Of a DNA stretch of 42,078 bases, positions 26,205-33,928 are shown one piece after another. The first letter of the stretch is position 1; each line of letters begins with the position of its first letter. Origin of the DNA: Ruminococcus sp. (GTDB lineage: Bacteria > Bacillota > Clostridia > Oscillospirales > Ruminococcaceae). The notes beneath the pieces are model-generated. The model did not search any database and was not told the origin of the DNA. It saw only the letters and a list, made by a program, of their open reading frames with translations. The position numbers and the translations under genes are program-made. The stretch covers positions 1 to 42,078 of the forward strand of contig SVNV01000017.1 of the NCBI GenBank assembly GCA_015066705.1, read 5' to 3'.

Positions 26205-26260
26205 ATTTGAGTTGTGGCAGGGTTATCCCCTCGTTTAACGCTCGACTTAACAGATAGATG
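26205..26260 (+). repeat. D-type repeat, partial copy D8
   Basis: GGTTATCCCCTCGTTTAACGCTC followed by ACTTAACAGATAGA, the tail end of the D unit. It opens the 720-bp gene-free stretch between convergent folC and metG, which is filled by repeats D, B, D, a terminator and E. Confidence 0.65.
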
Positions 26261-26280
26261 GTTTCCTCTTTTGCATTTGT

Positions 26281-26588
26281 AAGGGGTTTCACCCCTTTTT
26301 GCAACTTTGTTTTGTGTCAGAATTAGTGTGAAACCCTGAGTAACTTTCTCTCTTGAAAGAGAAAGTCACCAAAGAGTTCAAGGCTCTGTCTCAGACAAGC
26401 TCGTCGACTTGCTACGCAAGCTCTCCTCCTAACTCGCCAGAGCCGTCATTGGCTTTGATACCCAGGAGAGCGACGCGAGCACATTACTCCCCGTGACTGT
26501 CGGTCAAAGCTTTGTGGAATCTATCGAATTTCGCATAAAGCCTGTCGGTCAAAGAATTTTTCAGTAGCTTAAGACTTAAAAAGAAACC
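26281..26588 (+). repeat. B-type 308-bp interspersed repeat, copy B1
   Basis: Matches 37915-38222 base for base in length with only a few substitutions, and an inverted copy enters the window at 41984-42078. Starts with the small hairpin GGGGTTTCACCCC. Contains ACTTTCTCT/AGAGAAAGT (9-bp stem), ACTTGC/GCAAGC, and GGCTCTG/CAGAGCC as a long-range pair, and ends at AAAAAGAAACC, half of the GAAACC/GGTTTC hairpin. No coding pattern is conserved between copies. Confidence 0.92.
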
Positions 26589-26600
26589 CTGACGGTTTCA

Positions 26601-26695
26601 CCGACCTCGCCTGTTTTTTCGGTAGCGAGCAAGGTGAATTTCCAGTGACGGCGGTTATCCCCTCGCTTAACGCTCACCTTAAACAGATAAAAAAT
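26601..26695 (+). repeat. D-type repeat, copy D3
   Basis: CCGACCTCGCCTGTTTTTTC, GTGACGGCGGTTATC, CTCGCTTAACGCTCACC and AAACAGATAAAA: the D unit with its terminator lead-in. Confidence 0.8.
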
Positions 26696-26728
26696 AAAGA
26701 GCAGGAATTTATTTCCTACTCTTTTTTT
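26696..26728. terminator. bidirectional terminator between folC and metG
   Basis: 12-bp stem AAAGAGCAGGAA/TTCCTACTCTTT with a single C-A mismatch and T runs on both strands. Related to the stems at 10350 and 37595. Confidence 0.8.
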
Positions 26729-26744
26729 GTTGAGTTATTTATTC

Positions 26745-26794
26745 TGTCGGCGTAGCCGACACCATAATTGTCCATTGTCAACTGTCAAATGTCA
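26745..26794 (+). repeat. palindrome followed by four heptamer repeats
   Basis: TGTCGGC/GCCGACA with a 3-base loop (26745-26761), then ATTGTCC, ATTGTCA, ACTGTCA and AATGTCA in tandem (26767-26794). Confidence 0.75.
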
Positions 26795-26807
26795 ATTTAA
26801 CTGTTAG

Positions 26808-26857
26808 CCCTGCCACCGCACAAACCCTTAAGTTTTCTCAAAAGAGTATGTGGCAGA
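26808..26857. repeat. E-type palindromic repeat, copy E1
   Basis: CTGCCAC...GTGGCAG inverted repeat enclosing an A/T-rich centre. It matches 41845-41893. It sits in the metG 3' flank next to the hairpin GTGCCG/CGGCAC (26865-26880) that ends on the metG stop codon. Confidence 0.75.
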
Positions 26858-26879
26858 GGTGCCCGTGCCGGCTGCGGCA

Positions 26880-28829
26880 CTAGTGAATTTTTGAGCCACA
26901 AGGGAGTGACTGGTCAGGGAAGATAACCTTTGCATCACCCTCAGCAGTGTCACCTGCAAGAATCATACCCTTTGACTCAACGCCACAAAGTGTAACAGGC
27001 TTTAAGTTTGCAACAAGGATAACCTTTTTGCCGATAAGGTCGGAAGGCTCATACCACTGTGCAATTCCCGAAACGACCTGTCTTCCGCCCATTCCGTCGT
27101 CAAGCTGTAAGCAGAGAAGCTTCTTTGATTTCTTAACCTTTTCGCATTCCTTGACAAGAGCAACCCTCAAATCAACCTTCATAAAATCATCAAAGGCGAT
27201 TTCAGAAGCAAGCTCAGGAACTTCAAAGACTTCATCTTCTTTTTCTGCTTCGGCCTTCTGTGCAGCCATTTTTGCCTCTGCTTCAGCCATAAACTTTTCA
27301 GCATCAATTCTTGCAAAGAGAGGAACAGCTTCGCCGACAAAGTTCCCGATTTCAAGAGCACCGAACTTTTCAACAGACTCAAAATCAGCCTTCTTTGTTC
27401 CGATTTCTTCTAAAATTTTAGCAGAAGTTTCAGGCATAAATGGTGCTAAAATCACACCGATGAAACGGATAGTTTCAAGGAGGTTGTAAAGGACTGTTGC
27501 AAGTCTTTCAGCCTGTGCTTCGTCCTTACCAAGAACCCAAGGTGTTGTTTCGTCGATATACTTGTTAGCACGTCTTGCAAGGCTCATAATTGTTTCCATA
27601 GCCTCAGCCATACGGTATTCGTCCATAAGTCTTGCAACTGTCTTGAAGGTTTCTTCAGCCTTTGCAACAAGCTCAGCATCAACAGCTTCAGGACAAGTCG
27701 GAGCCTTGATTTCGCCATTCTGATACTTCTTTGTCATGGCAACGCTTCTGTTTACAAGGTTTCCGAGAGTATTTGCAAGGTCAGAATTGTATCTTTCGAT
27801 AAGAGATTCGTATGTGATTGAGCCGTCAGAGTTAAGAGGCATTTCGCTTAAGAGGTAGTATCTTGCACCGTCAACACCAAAGGATTCAACAACATCATTT
27901 GCATAAATAACGTTGCCCTTTGACTTGCTCATTTTGTCTTCACCGAAAAGAATCCAGTTGTGACCAAAAAGCTGTTTCGGCATTTCAAGACCGAGAGCGT
28001 GAAGCATAATCGGCCAGTAAATTGAGTGGAATCTCATAATGTCCTTGCCGATAACGTGACAGTCGCAAGGCCAGTATTTTTCAAAAAGCTCATCTGAGCC
28101 GTCAGGGTCATAACCCATAGCTGTAATATAGTTTGAAAGTGCGTCAATCCACACATAAATTACGTGCTTAGGGTCAAAGGTAACAGGAATACTCCATGTG
28201 AATGATGTTCTTGAAACACAAAGGTCCTGAAGTCCCGGCTTGATGAAGTTGTTGAGCATTTCCTTCTTTCTGCTTTCAGGAACGATAAAATCAGGGTGAG
28301 TTTCAATATATTCCTCAAGCCACTTCTGATATTTTGAAAGCTTTAAGAAGTAAGCCTCTTCGTTTGCAGGCTGTACTTCTCTGCCACAGTCAGGGCATTT
28401 TCCGTCCTTGAGCTGTGAGTTTGTCCAGAAGCTTTCGCAAGGTGTACAGTAAAGTCCCTCGTATGAGCTTTTATAAATATCGCCGTTTTCAAAAAGCTTC
28501 TTGAAAATCTTCTGAACAACCTTTTCGTGCTTTTCGTCAGTAGTTCTGATAAATCCGTCGTATGAGATGTTCATAATCTTACAGATATCCTTGATTTCCT
28601 CAACGACTCTGTCAACGTGCTCCTTTGGAGTAACTCCCTCAGCCTTGGCAAGCTCCTCGATTTTAAGACCGTGCTCGTCTGTTCCTGTGAGAAAGTAAAC
28701 ATCATAGCCCTGCATTCTTTTAAATCTTGCAACGGCGTCAGTGAAAACAACCTCGTAGGTGTTTCCGATATGAGGTTTTTTAGAAGCATAGGCAATAGCA
28801 GTCGTAATGTAATAAGGTTTTTTTGCCAT
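26880..28829 (-). CDS. metG: methionyl-tRNA synthetase
   Basis: 649 aa. It charges elongator and initiator tRNA-Met in the cytosol. Class I motifs are KKPHIGNTYEVVFTDAVARF (HIGH region) and EDKMSKSKGNVIY (KMSKS). Zinc-binding knuckle: one pair is CTPCESFW and the second CPDCG. The anticodon-binding helical domain includes RYNSDLANTLGNLVNRS. The C-terminal EMAP/tRNA-binding OB-fold (DFMKVDLRVALVKECEKV, LLCLQLDDG, VVSGIA) mediates dimerisation in the family. A charged linker (about 505-540) precedes it. AAAGGATTG precedes ATG. No T-box or S-box is seen in the short leader. Confidence 0.98.
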   Translation of the reverse strand: MAKKPYYITTAIAYASKKPHIGNTYEVVFTDAVARFKRMQGYDVYFLTGTDEHGLKIEELAKAEGVTPKEHVDRVVEEIKDICKIMNISYDGFIRTTDEKHEKVVQKIFKKLFENGDIYKSSYEGLYCTPCESFWTNSQLKDGKCPDCGREVQPANEEAYFLKLSKYQKWLEEYIETHPDFIVPESRKKEMLNNFIKPGLQDLCVSRTSFTWSIPVTFDPKHVIYVWIDALSNYITAMGYDPDGSDELFEKYWPCDCHVIGKDIMRFHSIYWPIMLHALGLEMPKQLFGHNWILFGEDKMSKSKGNVIYANDVVESFGVDGARYYLLSEMPLNSDGSITYESLIERYNSDLANTLGNLVNRSVAMTKKYQNGEIKAPTCPEAVDAELVAKAEETFKTVARLMDEYRMAEAMETIMSLARRANKYIDETTPWVLGKDEAQAERLATVLYNLLETIRFIGVILAPFMPETSAKILEEIGTKKADFESVEKFGALEIGNFVGEAVPLFARIDAEKFMAEAEAKMAAQKAEAEKEDEVFEVPELASEIAFDDFMKVDLRVALVKECEKVKKSKKLLCLQLDDGMGGRQVVSGIAQWYEPSDLIGKKVILVANLKPVTLCGVESKGMILAGDTAEGDAKVIFPDQSLPCGSKIH

Positions 28830-28879
28830 AATTTATCAATCCTTTCCTTAAAGGGGTTATATTTCAAACATCAACCTTT

Positions 28880-28908
28880 ATTGTAGCACATAAACTCCCA
28901 TTTTGCAA
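28880..28908 (-). promoter_or_regulatory. sigma-A promoter of metG
   Basis: Minus strand TTGCAA (28903-28908), 17-bp spacer, TACAAT (28880-28885). Confidence 0.82.
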
Positions 28909-29005
28909 GCATTAGTTTTTTATGTTAAAAATCACAGCGAAGTCATTCAATGCAGGGTTTAAATTGTGTAAGGATATGAAAATGGAGCAAATCGGCTCAA
29001 AAGGC

Positions 29006-29034
29006 TTGCCTGTATGGGGTTTTTGTGGTAATAT
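29006..29034 (+). promoter_or_regulatory. sigma-A promoter of the phosphofructokinase gene
   Basis: TTGCCT (29006-29011), 17-bp spacer, TAATAT (29029-29034). Confidence 0.72.
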
Positions 29035-29074
29035 TCTAACAGAGGAAAAAATAAAACTGTAAGGAGAGGTTTGT

Positions 29075-30298
29075 ATGAATATTGCTGTTGCTCAGTCAGG
29101 TGGACCTACCTGCGCTATCAATGCGAGTCTTGTGGGAGTTTTCAAGCAGGGCATAAAAACAGACAAAATCGACGCTATTTTTGGTTCAATCAACGGAATT
29201 GAGGGTATCATCAACGACAATCTTATTGACCTCAAAAGAGTTATCCGCACAAACGAGGAAATGGAGCTTTTAAGACAGACACCTTCAACAATGCTGGGCT
29301 CATGCAGATACAAGCTTCCTGATTACGAAAAGGACAGCGAGGTTTACGAAAAAATCTTTGAATGCTTCACAAAGCACAGAATCGGCGTTTTCGTTTACAT
29401 AGGCGGAAACGATTCGATGGACACAGTAGTAAAGCTTTCTGACTTTTTAAAGACAAAAAATTCTGACATTAAGGTTATCGGAATTCCAAAGACAATCGAC
29501 AACGACCTTCCTGTAACAGACCACACACCCGGTTTCGGCTCGGCTGCAAAGTATGTTGCAACATCAGTTCAGGAAATTATCCGAGACAGCTCTGTTTACA
29601 GCGTTGACTCTGTTACAATCGTTGAAATTATGGGAAGACACGCAGGCTGGCTTGCTGCGTCTACCTGTATGTTAAGAGCAAACGGCGAAATCGCACCGCA
29701 TCTCATTTATCTCCCTGAATGTGATTTCTCTGTTGAAAGATTCCTTGAAGATTTGAGAAAAGAAAAGTCAAAGCACAGAGCAGTAATCGTTGCTGTTTCT
29801 GAGGGAATAAAGCTTGATGCCGAGGAATGCGGAATTGAAAACTTCCAGTCGGGAGTTGAGGACGTTTTCGGACACAAGTATCTTTCGGGTGTAGGAAAGT
29901 GCCTTGAAAGAATTGTTGCTAAGGAAATCGGCTGTAAGGTACGTTCAATCGAGCTTAACGTTATGCAGAGATGTTCTTCACACATCTGCTCAAAGACTGA
30001 CATTGACGAGGCTGAAGAAATCGGAAGTGCAGGACTGAGAGCTGCTCTTGAGGGTGAAACAGGAAAGATGATGTGCTTCAAGAGAATCAGCGACGCACCT
30101 TATGTAGTTACAATCGAAAGCGTTGACGCTAAGGAAGTTGCAAACAAGGAAAAGGTTTTCCCTCAGAAGTGGATAAATGCGGCTCAGAATGACGTTTCTG
30201 CTGAAGCAGAAAACTACTTCCTTCCACTTATTCAGGGCGAGGTTAAAATCCGTCTTAAAAACGGACTTCCTGTTCATTTCAAGAGAGAGGCATTATAA
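29075..30298 (+). CDS. 6-phosphofructokinase, probably pyrophosphate-dependent
   Basis: 407 aa, longer than the 320-aa ATP-dependent bacterial PfkA and in the range of PPi-dependent enzymes. Seen: AQSGGPTCAINASL at the N-terminus, VYIGGNDSMDT at 108-117, PKTIDNDLPVTDHTPGFG at 138-155 and IVEIMGRHAGWLA. In ATP enzymes the first motif is GGDGS and the second PGTIDND; Asp in place of Gly and Lys in place of Gly (PKTIDND) are the known determinants of PPi use. It would interconvert fructose 6-phosphate and fructose 1,6-bisphosphate reversibly, fitting an energy-limited fermenter using sugar phosphorylases. Strong AAGGAGAGG site; monocistronic with its own promoter and terminator. Confidence 0.93.
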   Translation: MNIAVAQSGGPTCAINASLVGVFKQGIKTDKIDAIFGSINGIEGIINDNLIDLKRVIRTNEEMELLRQTPSTMLGSCRYKLPDYEKDSEVYEKIFECFTKHRIGVFVYIGGNDSMDTVVKLSDFLKTKNSDIKVIGIPKTIDNDLPVTDHTPGFGSAAKYVATSVQEIIRDSSVYSVDSVTIVEIMGRHAGWLAASTCMLRANGEIAPHLIYLPECDFSVERFLEDLRKEKSKHRAVIVAVSEGIKLDAEECGIENFQSGVEDVFGHKYLSGVGKCLERIVAKEIGCKVRSIELNVMQRCSSHICSKTDIDEAEEIGSAGLRAALEGETGKMMCFKRISDAPYVVTIESVDAKEVANKEKVFPQKWINAAQNDVSAEAENYFLPLIQGEVKIRLKNGLPVHFKREAL

Positions 30299-30315
30299 AT
30301 TTCACAAAAAACAAG

Positions 30316-30342
30316 GCGTACAGGTTTTTCTGTACGCTTTTT
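30316..30342 (+). terminator. terminator of the phosphofructokinase gene
   Basis: 8-bp stem GCGTACAG/CTGTACGC followed by TTTTT. Confidence 0.9.
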
Positions 30343-30357
30343 GTAATAGTATTGTAA

Positions 30358-30386
30358 TTGTAATATGTGAATATCCGTGTTACAAT
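30358..30386 (+). promoter_or_regulatory. sigma-A promoter of the lipoprotein gene
   Basis: TTGTAA (30358-30363), 17-bp spacer, TACAAT (30381-30386), starting 16 bp after the preceding terminator. Confidence 0.8.
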
Positions 30387-30409
30387 GTAGGTGAAAAGGA
30401 GGGATTTTT

Positions 30410-31174
30410 ATGAAAAAAATCTTGGCTGTTTTATTAACTGCAACCGTTTTACTTGCAGGCTGTGGAAAAGAAAAGGTTGAAACTAAAAACGAAAAAAACA
30501 CTGCTTTCCCCAAAGGTGATAAATGCGATTTTCTTATAAATGCAAACTGGGAAGGAAACGATACTCAGTGCGTTAATGTTATAAACTTCAAGAAAGACAA
30601 AGGTTTTTCTAACTGGTGTTACTGTGGCTCGCCTGTTGGTGACGCTGACTTAGTAGAGGGCTTTTCCTACAACGACAAGGACAAAACGGTTACTCTCTAT
30701 GATGACGAGGGTAAAGAATACGAAAAGGGAAAAATCCTTTACTGTGATGAACGTTACCTGATTATTGACATCTGGAACAGAGCCTATATGTATGAAAATC
30801 TTGATTCGGTACGCCCAGAGGTTTTCCAGTCAGCGTATGTTGAGGTTTACGGGGAGCAGGAAGAAGAACAGACAATGGCTTGCGTTCACGTTCTCAGCTA
30901 CGAAAACGATAAAATGGTGATTACCGGTTATGATTACGACGGCGACGCAAAGGATATGTTTGAGATGTGGGAGCTTCCGGTAAGCGCTGACGTGAAATTC
31001 AAGTCGGTAACAGTTACCGTTACAAACGGCGAGGAAAAGGTTGAAACTCAGGTTCTTACAAAGGACGATATCGTAAGCGAGGACAACAGCGGATGGTCCG
31101 GATTTATTACAGTAAACCGTGAGGGCGAAATAGATAACTTCGTTATCTACGGAAGCATCGAAATCTGGGAATAA
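30410..31174 (+). CDS. hypothetical lipoprotein
   Basis: 254 aa with a textbook lipoprotein signal: MKKILAVLLTATVLLAGCGK, lipobox LAGC with the modified Cys at 18. The mature protein is acidic and rich in aromatic residues (FSNWCYCGSPVGDADLVEGF, YDDEGKEYEKGKILYCDERY, IIDIWNRAYMYENLD) with a repeated strand-turn pattern suggestive of a beta-rich surface domain. I do not recognise a family, and nothing nearby indicates a partner. AAAAGGAGG lies seven bases before ATG, so expression is probably good. It has its own promoter; a C-type repeat with a central terminator follows the stop. Confidence 0.85.
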   Translation: MKKILAVLLTATVLLAGCGKEKVETKNEKNTAFPKGDKCDFLINANWEGNDTQCVNVINFKKDKGFSNWCYCGSPVGDADLVEGFSYNDKDKTVTLYDDEGKEYEKGKILYCDERYLIIDIWNRAYMYENLDSVRPEVFQSAYVEVYGEQEEEQTMACVHVLSYENDKMVITGYDYDGDAKDMFEMWELPVSADVKFKSVTVTVTNGEEKVETQVLTKDDIVSEDNSGWSGFITVNREGEIDNFVIYGSIEIWE

Positions 31175-31196
31175 ATGAAGCACATAATGACAACGT

Positions 31197-31399
31197 ACTT
31201 ATAAAAATGTTATATACATTTATCGAGGGAAACCTTTCTGAAGAAAGGTTATCCCCCGAGCCCCCTTCCAAAGACTTTAATATAAAAATAGCTATCCCCA
31301 CGCTGTGCGGGGGATAGCTATTTTAAATACTGAAGTTTTAGGAAAGGAGTTTGAGGAATAACCCTTTTTCAAAAGGGATTTCCTCAATAATACGTACAA
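31197..31399. repeat. C-type bidirectional repeat, copy C2
   Basis: Same arms as 8406-8609 around a different central hairpin: a 15-bp stem AAAATAGCTATCCCC (31285-31299) with its complement at 31310-31324. Side helices are AACCTTT/AAAGGTT (31231-31250) and CCCTTTT/AAAAGGG (31372-31387). It lies between the lipoprotein gene and the convergent tRNA-Arg and probably terminates transcription from both sides. Confidence 0.88.
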
Positions 31400-31442
31400 A
31401 CACTCTTATAAGAGCGTTGTCTTTATGCACTCCTTTTTATTA

Positions 31443-31519
31443 TGGTCCGCCCGACAGAAGTCGAATCTGCACTCTGAGGAGTCGGAGTCCTCTGTTTTAT
31501 CCGGTTAAACTACGGGCAG
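31443..31519 (-). tRNA. tRNA-Arg (anticodon CCG)
   Basis: Minus-strand cloverleaf: acceptor CTGCCCG/CGGGCGG (one T-G), D-stem GTTT/AAAC, anticodon stem GAGGA/TCCTC with loop CTCCGAC giving CCG (reads CGG), 5-base variable loop, T-stem GCAGA/TCTGT with TTCGACT loop, discriminator A and encoded CCA. No clear promoter was found between it and the M23 peptidase gene, so it may be read through from the ftsEX cluster. Confidence 0.93.
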
Positions 31520-31537
31520 GTACTCATATAGTATGAA

Positions 31538-31567
31538 TATCCCGCAGAGATAATACCCTGCGGGATA
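31538..31567. other. hairpin between the peptidase gene and tRNA-Arg
   Basis: 10-bp stem TATCCCGCAG/CTGCGGGATA with a 10-base loop, five bases past the peptidase stop codon. The T run (TTTTT) is on the plus strand, so it is a poor minus-strand terminator; it could mark RNA processing of a joint transcript. Confidence 0.55.
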
Positions 31568-31572
31568 CATTT

Positions 31573-32925
31573 TTAAACATAATCAAGTGGATTTACTGCT
31601 GTTCCGTTAAGACGCACTTCAAAGTGGAGGTGGTCACCTGTTGACCAGCCTGTCGAACCGATAATTCCGAGGGTCTGACCCTGGCTTACCTGCTGTCCCA
31701 CTGAAACATTCATATACTGTGCGTGAGCGTAGAGGGTCATATATCCATTGCCGTGGTTTATAATGCAGTAGTTTCCGTAACCGCCGCCACAACCACAGGA
31801 ACCGCTCTTGCCCCAGTCGTGTCTGCAGGAGTTATTCACCTTAACAACGGTACCGCTGTCTGAAGCAGTAATGTTTGCACCTCTGATTCCGTAAGACGAA
31901 ATATCAATACCCTTGTGGTATGAGCCCCATCTCCAGCCGATTCCCGAAGTAACGTGATAGAAGCCCGGTACCGGCCAAGCAAAAACGCCTGAGCCGTTAA
32001 CGTGAATATCACCGCCGAAGGTTCCGCCGAGACCGTTGTTATTATTTCCACCTGAAGGCTTCTGCTGTTGCTGCTGTTGCTGGAGAGCTTCCTGCTTTTT
32101 GCGTTCTTCTTCCTTAGCAACAAGGTCAGCGATTATATCTTCAAGGTCGAGCATTTCCCCTGCAAGCTCGTCATGGTCGTGCTCGCTCTGGTCAATGTCA
32201 TTCTTGAACTGGTCAGCCTTACGTTCGCTTTCTTCGTAGAGGTCCTGAAGCTTTACTCTCTGGTTTTCCTGCTCAGTTTTCTGAGTGTTGTATTCCTCAA
32301 GAGTAGCCTCAAGCTCGCCCTTCTTGATTTCGAGAGCCTCCTCTTCGGCTTCAAGCTGTTTTTTCAGGTCATAAAGCTCGTCGATAACCTGCTTGTCGTA
32401 GCCTGCAACTCTTTTTACAAGCTCAACCTTCATCAGCATATCATAAAAATCTGTTGCGCCGATAAGCACGCTTGCATATGTATCATCGCCTGCGATATAC
32501 ATAGCTCTCAGTCTCTGGAGAAATGCGTCCTTACCCTCAGCAATTTCCTGAGTTTTCTTTTCAATTTCGGCTTCCTTAACGGCAATATCGTCCTCGCAGG
32601 TCTTGATATCCGTTTTCAGGTCGAATATGTAATCGCTCAGCACCTTAAGTGAGCCTTCCACATTAGTAATCTGATTCTGGATATCCTTCTGATAAGCAAG
32701 CTCATTCTGAAGGTTGTTCTTATTAGCCTGAAGCTGTGCATCAAGAGCTTCCTGCTGTTTTTTATACTCCTCAAGCTGTTCCTGATATTTATTTATCTGA
32801 TTTTGATATGACGCTTCTGAAACTATCTGATAGTCCTGATTTCCGTTAGAAACCACTATTGATGCAGCTATCACAAAAGCCGTCGCACAAGCGAGTATCT
32901 GTTTTACACCATATCTGAATTTCAT
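31573..32925 (-). CDS. M23 peptidase with coiled coil, FtsX partner (EnvC/PcsB-like)
   Basis: 450 aa. The N-terminal signal segment (ILACATAFVIAASIVVS) is followed by a long coiled coil, about 38-275, with QLQANKNNLQNELAYQK and KKTQEIAEGKDAFLQRLRAMY, a poly-Gln/Asn/Gly linker and a C-terminal LytM/M23 domain (about 325-450). Zinc ligands are visible in SYHKGIDISSYG and HLHFEV, with YAHAQ between. Such proteins bind the extracellular loop of FtsX and cleave, or activate cleavage of, septal peptidoglycan. A Cys-rich insert (CRHDWGKSGSCGCGGG) sits inside the M23 fold. It is last in ftsE-ftsX-peptidase, 26 bp after ftsX. Confidence 0.93.
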   Translation of the reverse strand: MKFRYGVKQILACATAFVIAASIVVSNGNQDYQIVSEASYQNQINKYQEQLEEYKKQQEALDAQLQANKNNLQNELAYQKDIQNQITNVEGSLKVLSDYIFDLKTDIKTCEDDIAVKEAEIEKKTQEIAEGKDAFLQRLRAMYIAGDDTYASVLIGATDFYDMLMKVELVKRVAGYDKQVIDELYDLKKQLEAEEEALEIKKGELEATLEEYNTQKTEQENQRVKLQDLYEESERKADQFKNDIDQSEHDHDELAGEMLDLEDIIADLVAKEEERKKQEALQQQQQQQKPSGGNNNNGLGGTFGGDIHVNGSGVFAWPVPGFYHVTSGIGWRWGSYHKGIDISSYGIRGANITASDSGTVVKVNNSCRHDWGKSGSCGCGGGYGNYCIINHGNGYMTLYAHAQYMNVSVGQQVSQGQTLGIIGSTGWSTGDHLHFEVRLNGTAVNPLDYV

Positions 32926-32951
32926 TATTCTCTCCTCGAACCTTATGTTCT

Positions 32952-33860
32952 TTAAACCTTACAATGCTTCTTTGTGCTGATTGTTGTACCGATAGCGCCG
33001 ATAAGTGCACCTGAAACAACATAGCAGAAAAGTACAATCTTTGAAATCTGTGCAAAGGAATAAAGTGAAGAAATTCCCAGCATAGCAAGAATGTTTACAT
33101 CTTCAGTCAGCACGTTGTAGAGTCCCACATAAACAAATTTTGTAAGGAAAAACGCTGCTGTTCCTGACAAAACGCCTACCAGCATACCTTCCACAAAGAA
33201 AGGGATTCTGATAAAGGTGTTTGTAGCACCCACATATCTCATAATATTGATTTCTTTTCTTCTTGCAAAAACGCTTGCCCTTGTGGTATTTGAAATAATA
33301 ATCAGCATAACGCCTGTAAGTGCCAGAACGATTGCCACAAGCACAAGAGTAAGGATATTTCTGATATTTATAAGAACATCAGCATATTCGTCAGGTGATT
33401 CAACGCTTTCAACGGTTTCAAAAGCAGAAATCTGAACGCTTGTCTCAGTCATTATACTAATATCCTTAACCTGAACCCTGTATGTATCCGGAAGAGGATT
33501 CTTTCCGTCAGCGTAGTGGAAAAGCTCTTTTTCCTTTTCGCTCATATCCTCAACCATATCAGCCCAGGCCTCATCTCTTGAGAAGAAGGTAACCTTTGAA
33601 ACATTAGCAAGCTTTTTGATACCCTCACCGAGCTGAGCCATTGAATTATCATCAACTTCGTCCTTGATAATAACGATAATCTCGTTTTTGCGTTCCATTG
33701 ATTCAATAGCCTTGTCGAGGTTTATAGCAAGCAGAACTGTAAGTCCCACAAGAAGCAGTGAAACAAGCATAATACAAAATGACGCAAAGCTCATCATTTT
33801 ATTTTTCCACACGCCCTTGATTCCCTGTCCCACAAGGCTTGTACAAGTAGTTAATCTCAT
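32952..33860 (-). CDS. ftsX: cell division protein FtsX
   Basis: 302 aa, full length. Four membrane segments: about 24-46, then a large extracellular loop (residues 50-165, with IIVIKDEVDDNSMAQLGEGI and ADGKNPLPDTYRVQVKD), and three segments near 170-195, 220-250 and 270-292 in the C-terminal half. RKEINIMRYVGATNTFIRIPFFVEG is the typical FtsX/MacB-type coupling region. With FtsE it transmits ATP hydrolysis to the periplasmic/extracellular hydrolase activator encoded next. ATG at 33860 is forced by an in-frame stop three codons upstream. The nearest good ribosome binding site, AAAGGAG, is 40 nt away, with a 9-bp hairpin between. Confidence 0.95.
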   Translation of the reverse strand: MRLTTCTSLVGQGIKGVWKNKMMSFASFCIMLVSLLLVGLTVLLAINLDKAIESMERKNEIIVIIKDEVDDNSMAQLGEGIKKLANVSKVTFFSRDEAWADMVEDMSEKEKELFHYADGKNPLPDTYRVQVKDISIMTETSVQISAFETVESVESPDEYADVLINIRNILTLVLVAIVLALTGVMLIIISNTTRASVFARRKEINIMRYVGATNTFIRIPFFVEGMLVGVLSGTAAFFLTKFVYVGLYNVLTEDVNILAMLGISSLYSFAQISKIVLFCYVVSGALIGAIGTTISTKKHCKV

Positions 33861-33868
33861 GTATCAAC

Positions 33869-33907
33869 CATATTTTCAAATATTCAGAAGAAAATATGTA
33901 CTCCTTT
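33869..33907 (-). promoter_or_regulatory. ftsX ribosome binding site separated from the start by a hairpin
   Basis: On the minus strand: AAAGGAG (33901-33907), TA, a perfect 9-bp stem CATATTTTC/GAAAATATG with a 12-base loop (33869-33898), eight bases, ATG. If the stem folds, the ribosome binding site lies effectively 10 nt from the start. Confidence 0.6.
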
Positions 33908-33928
33908 CGGTTTTAATAGCTTTCGTCG

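Noticed and set aside
28830-28880. T-box before metG, and likewise before lysS
   Set aside because: Leaders are short and lack the TGGNACC-type sequence that is clear upstream of the thrS operon.
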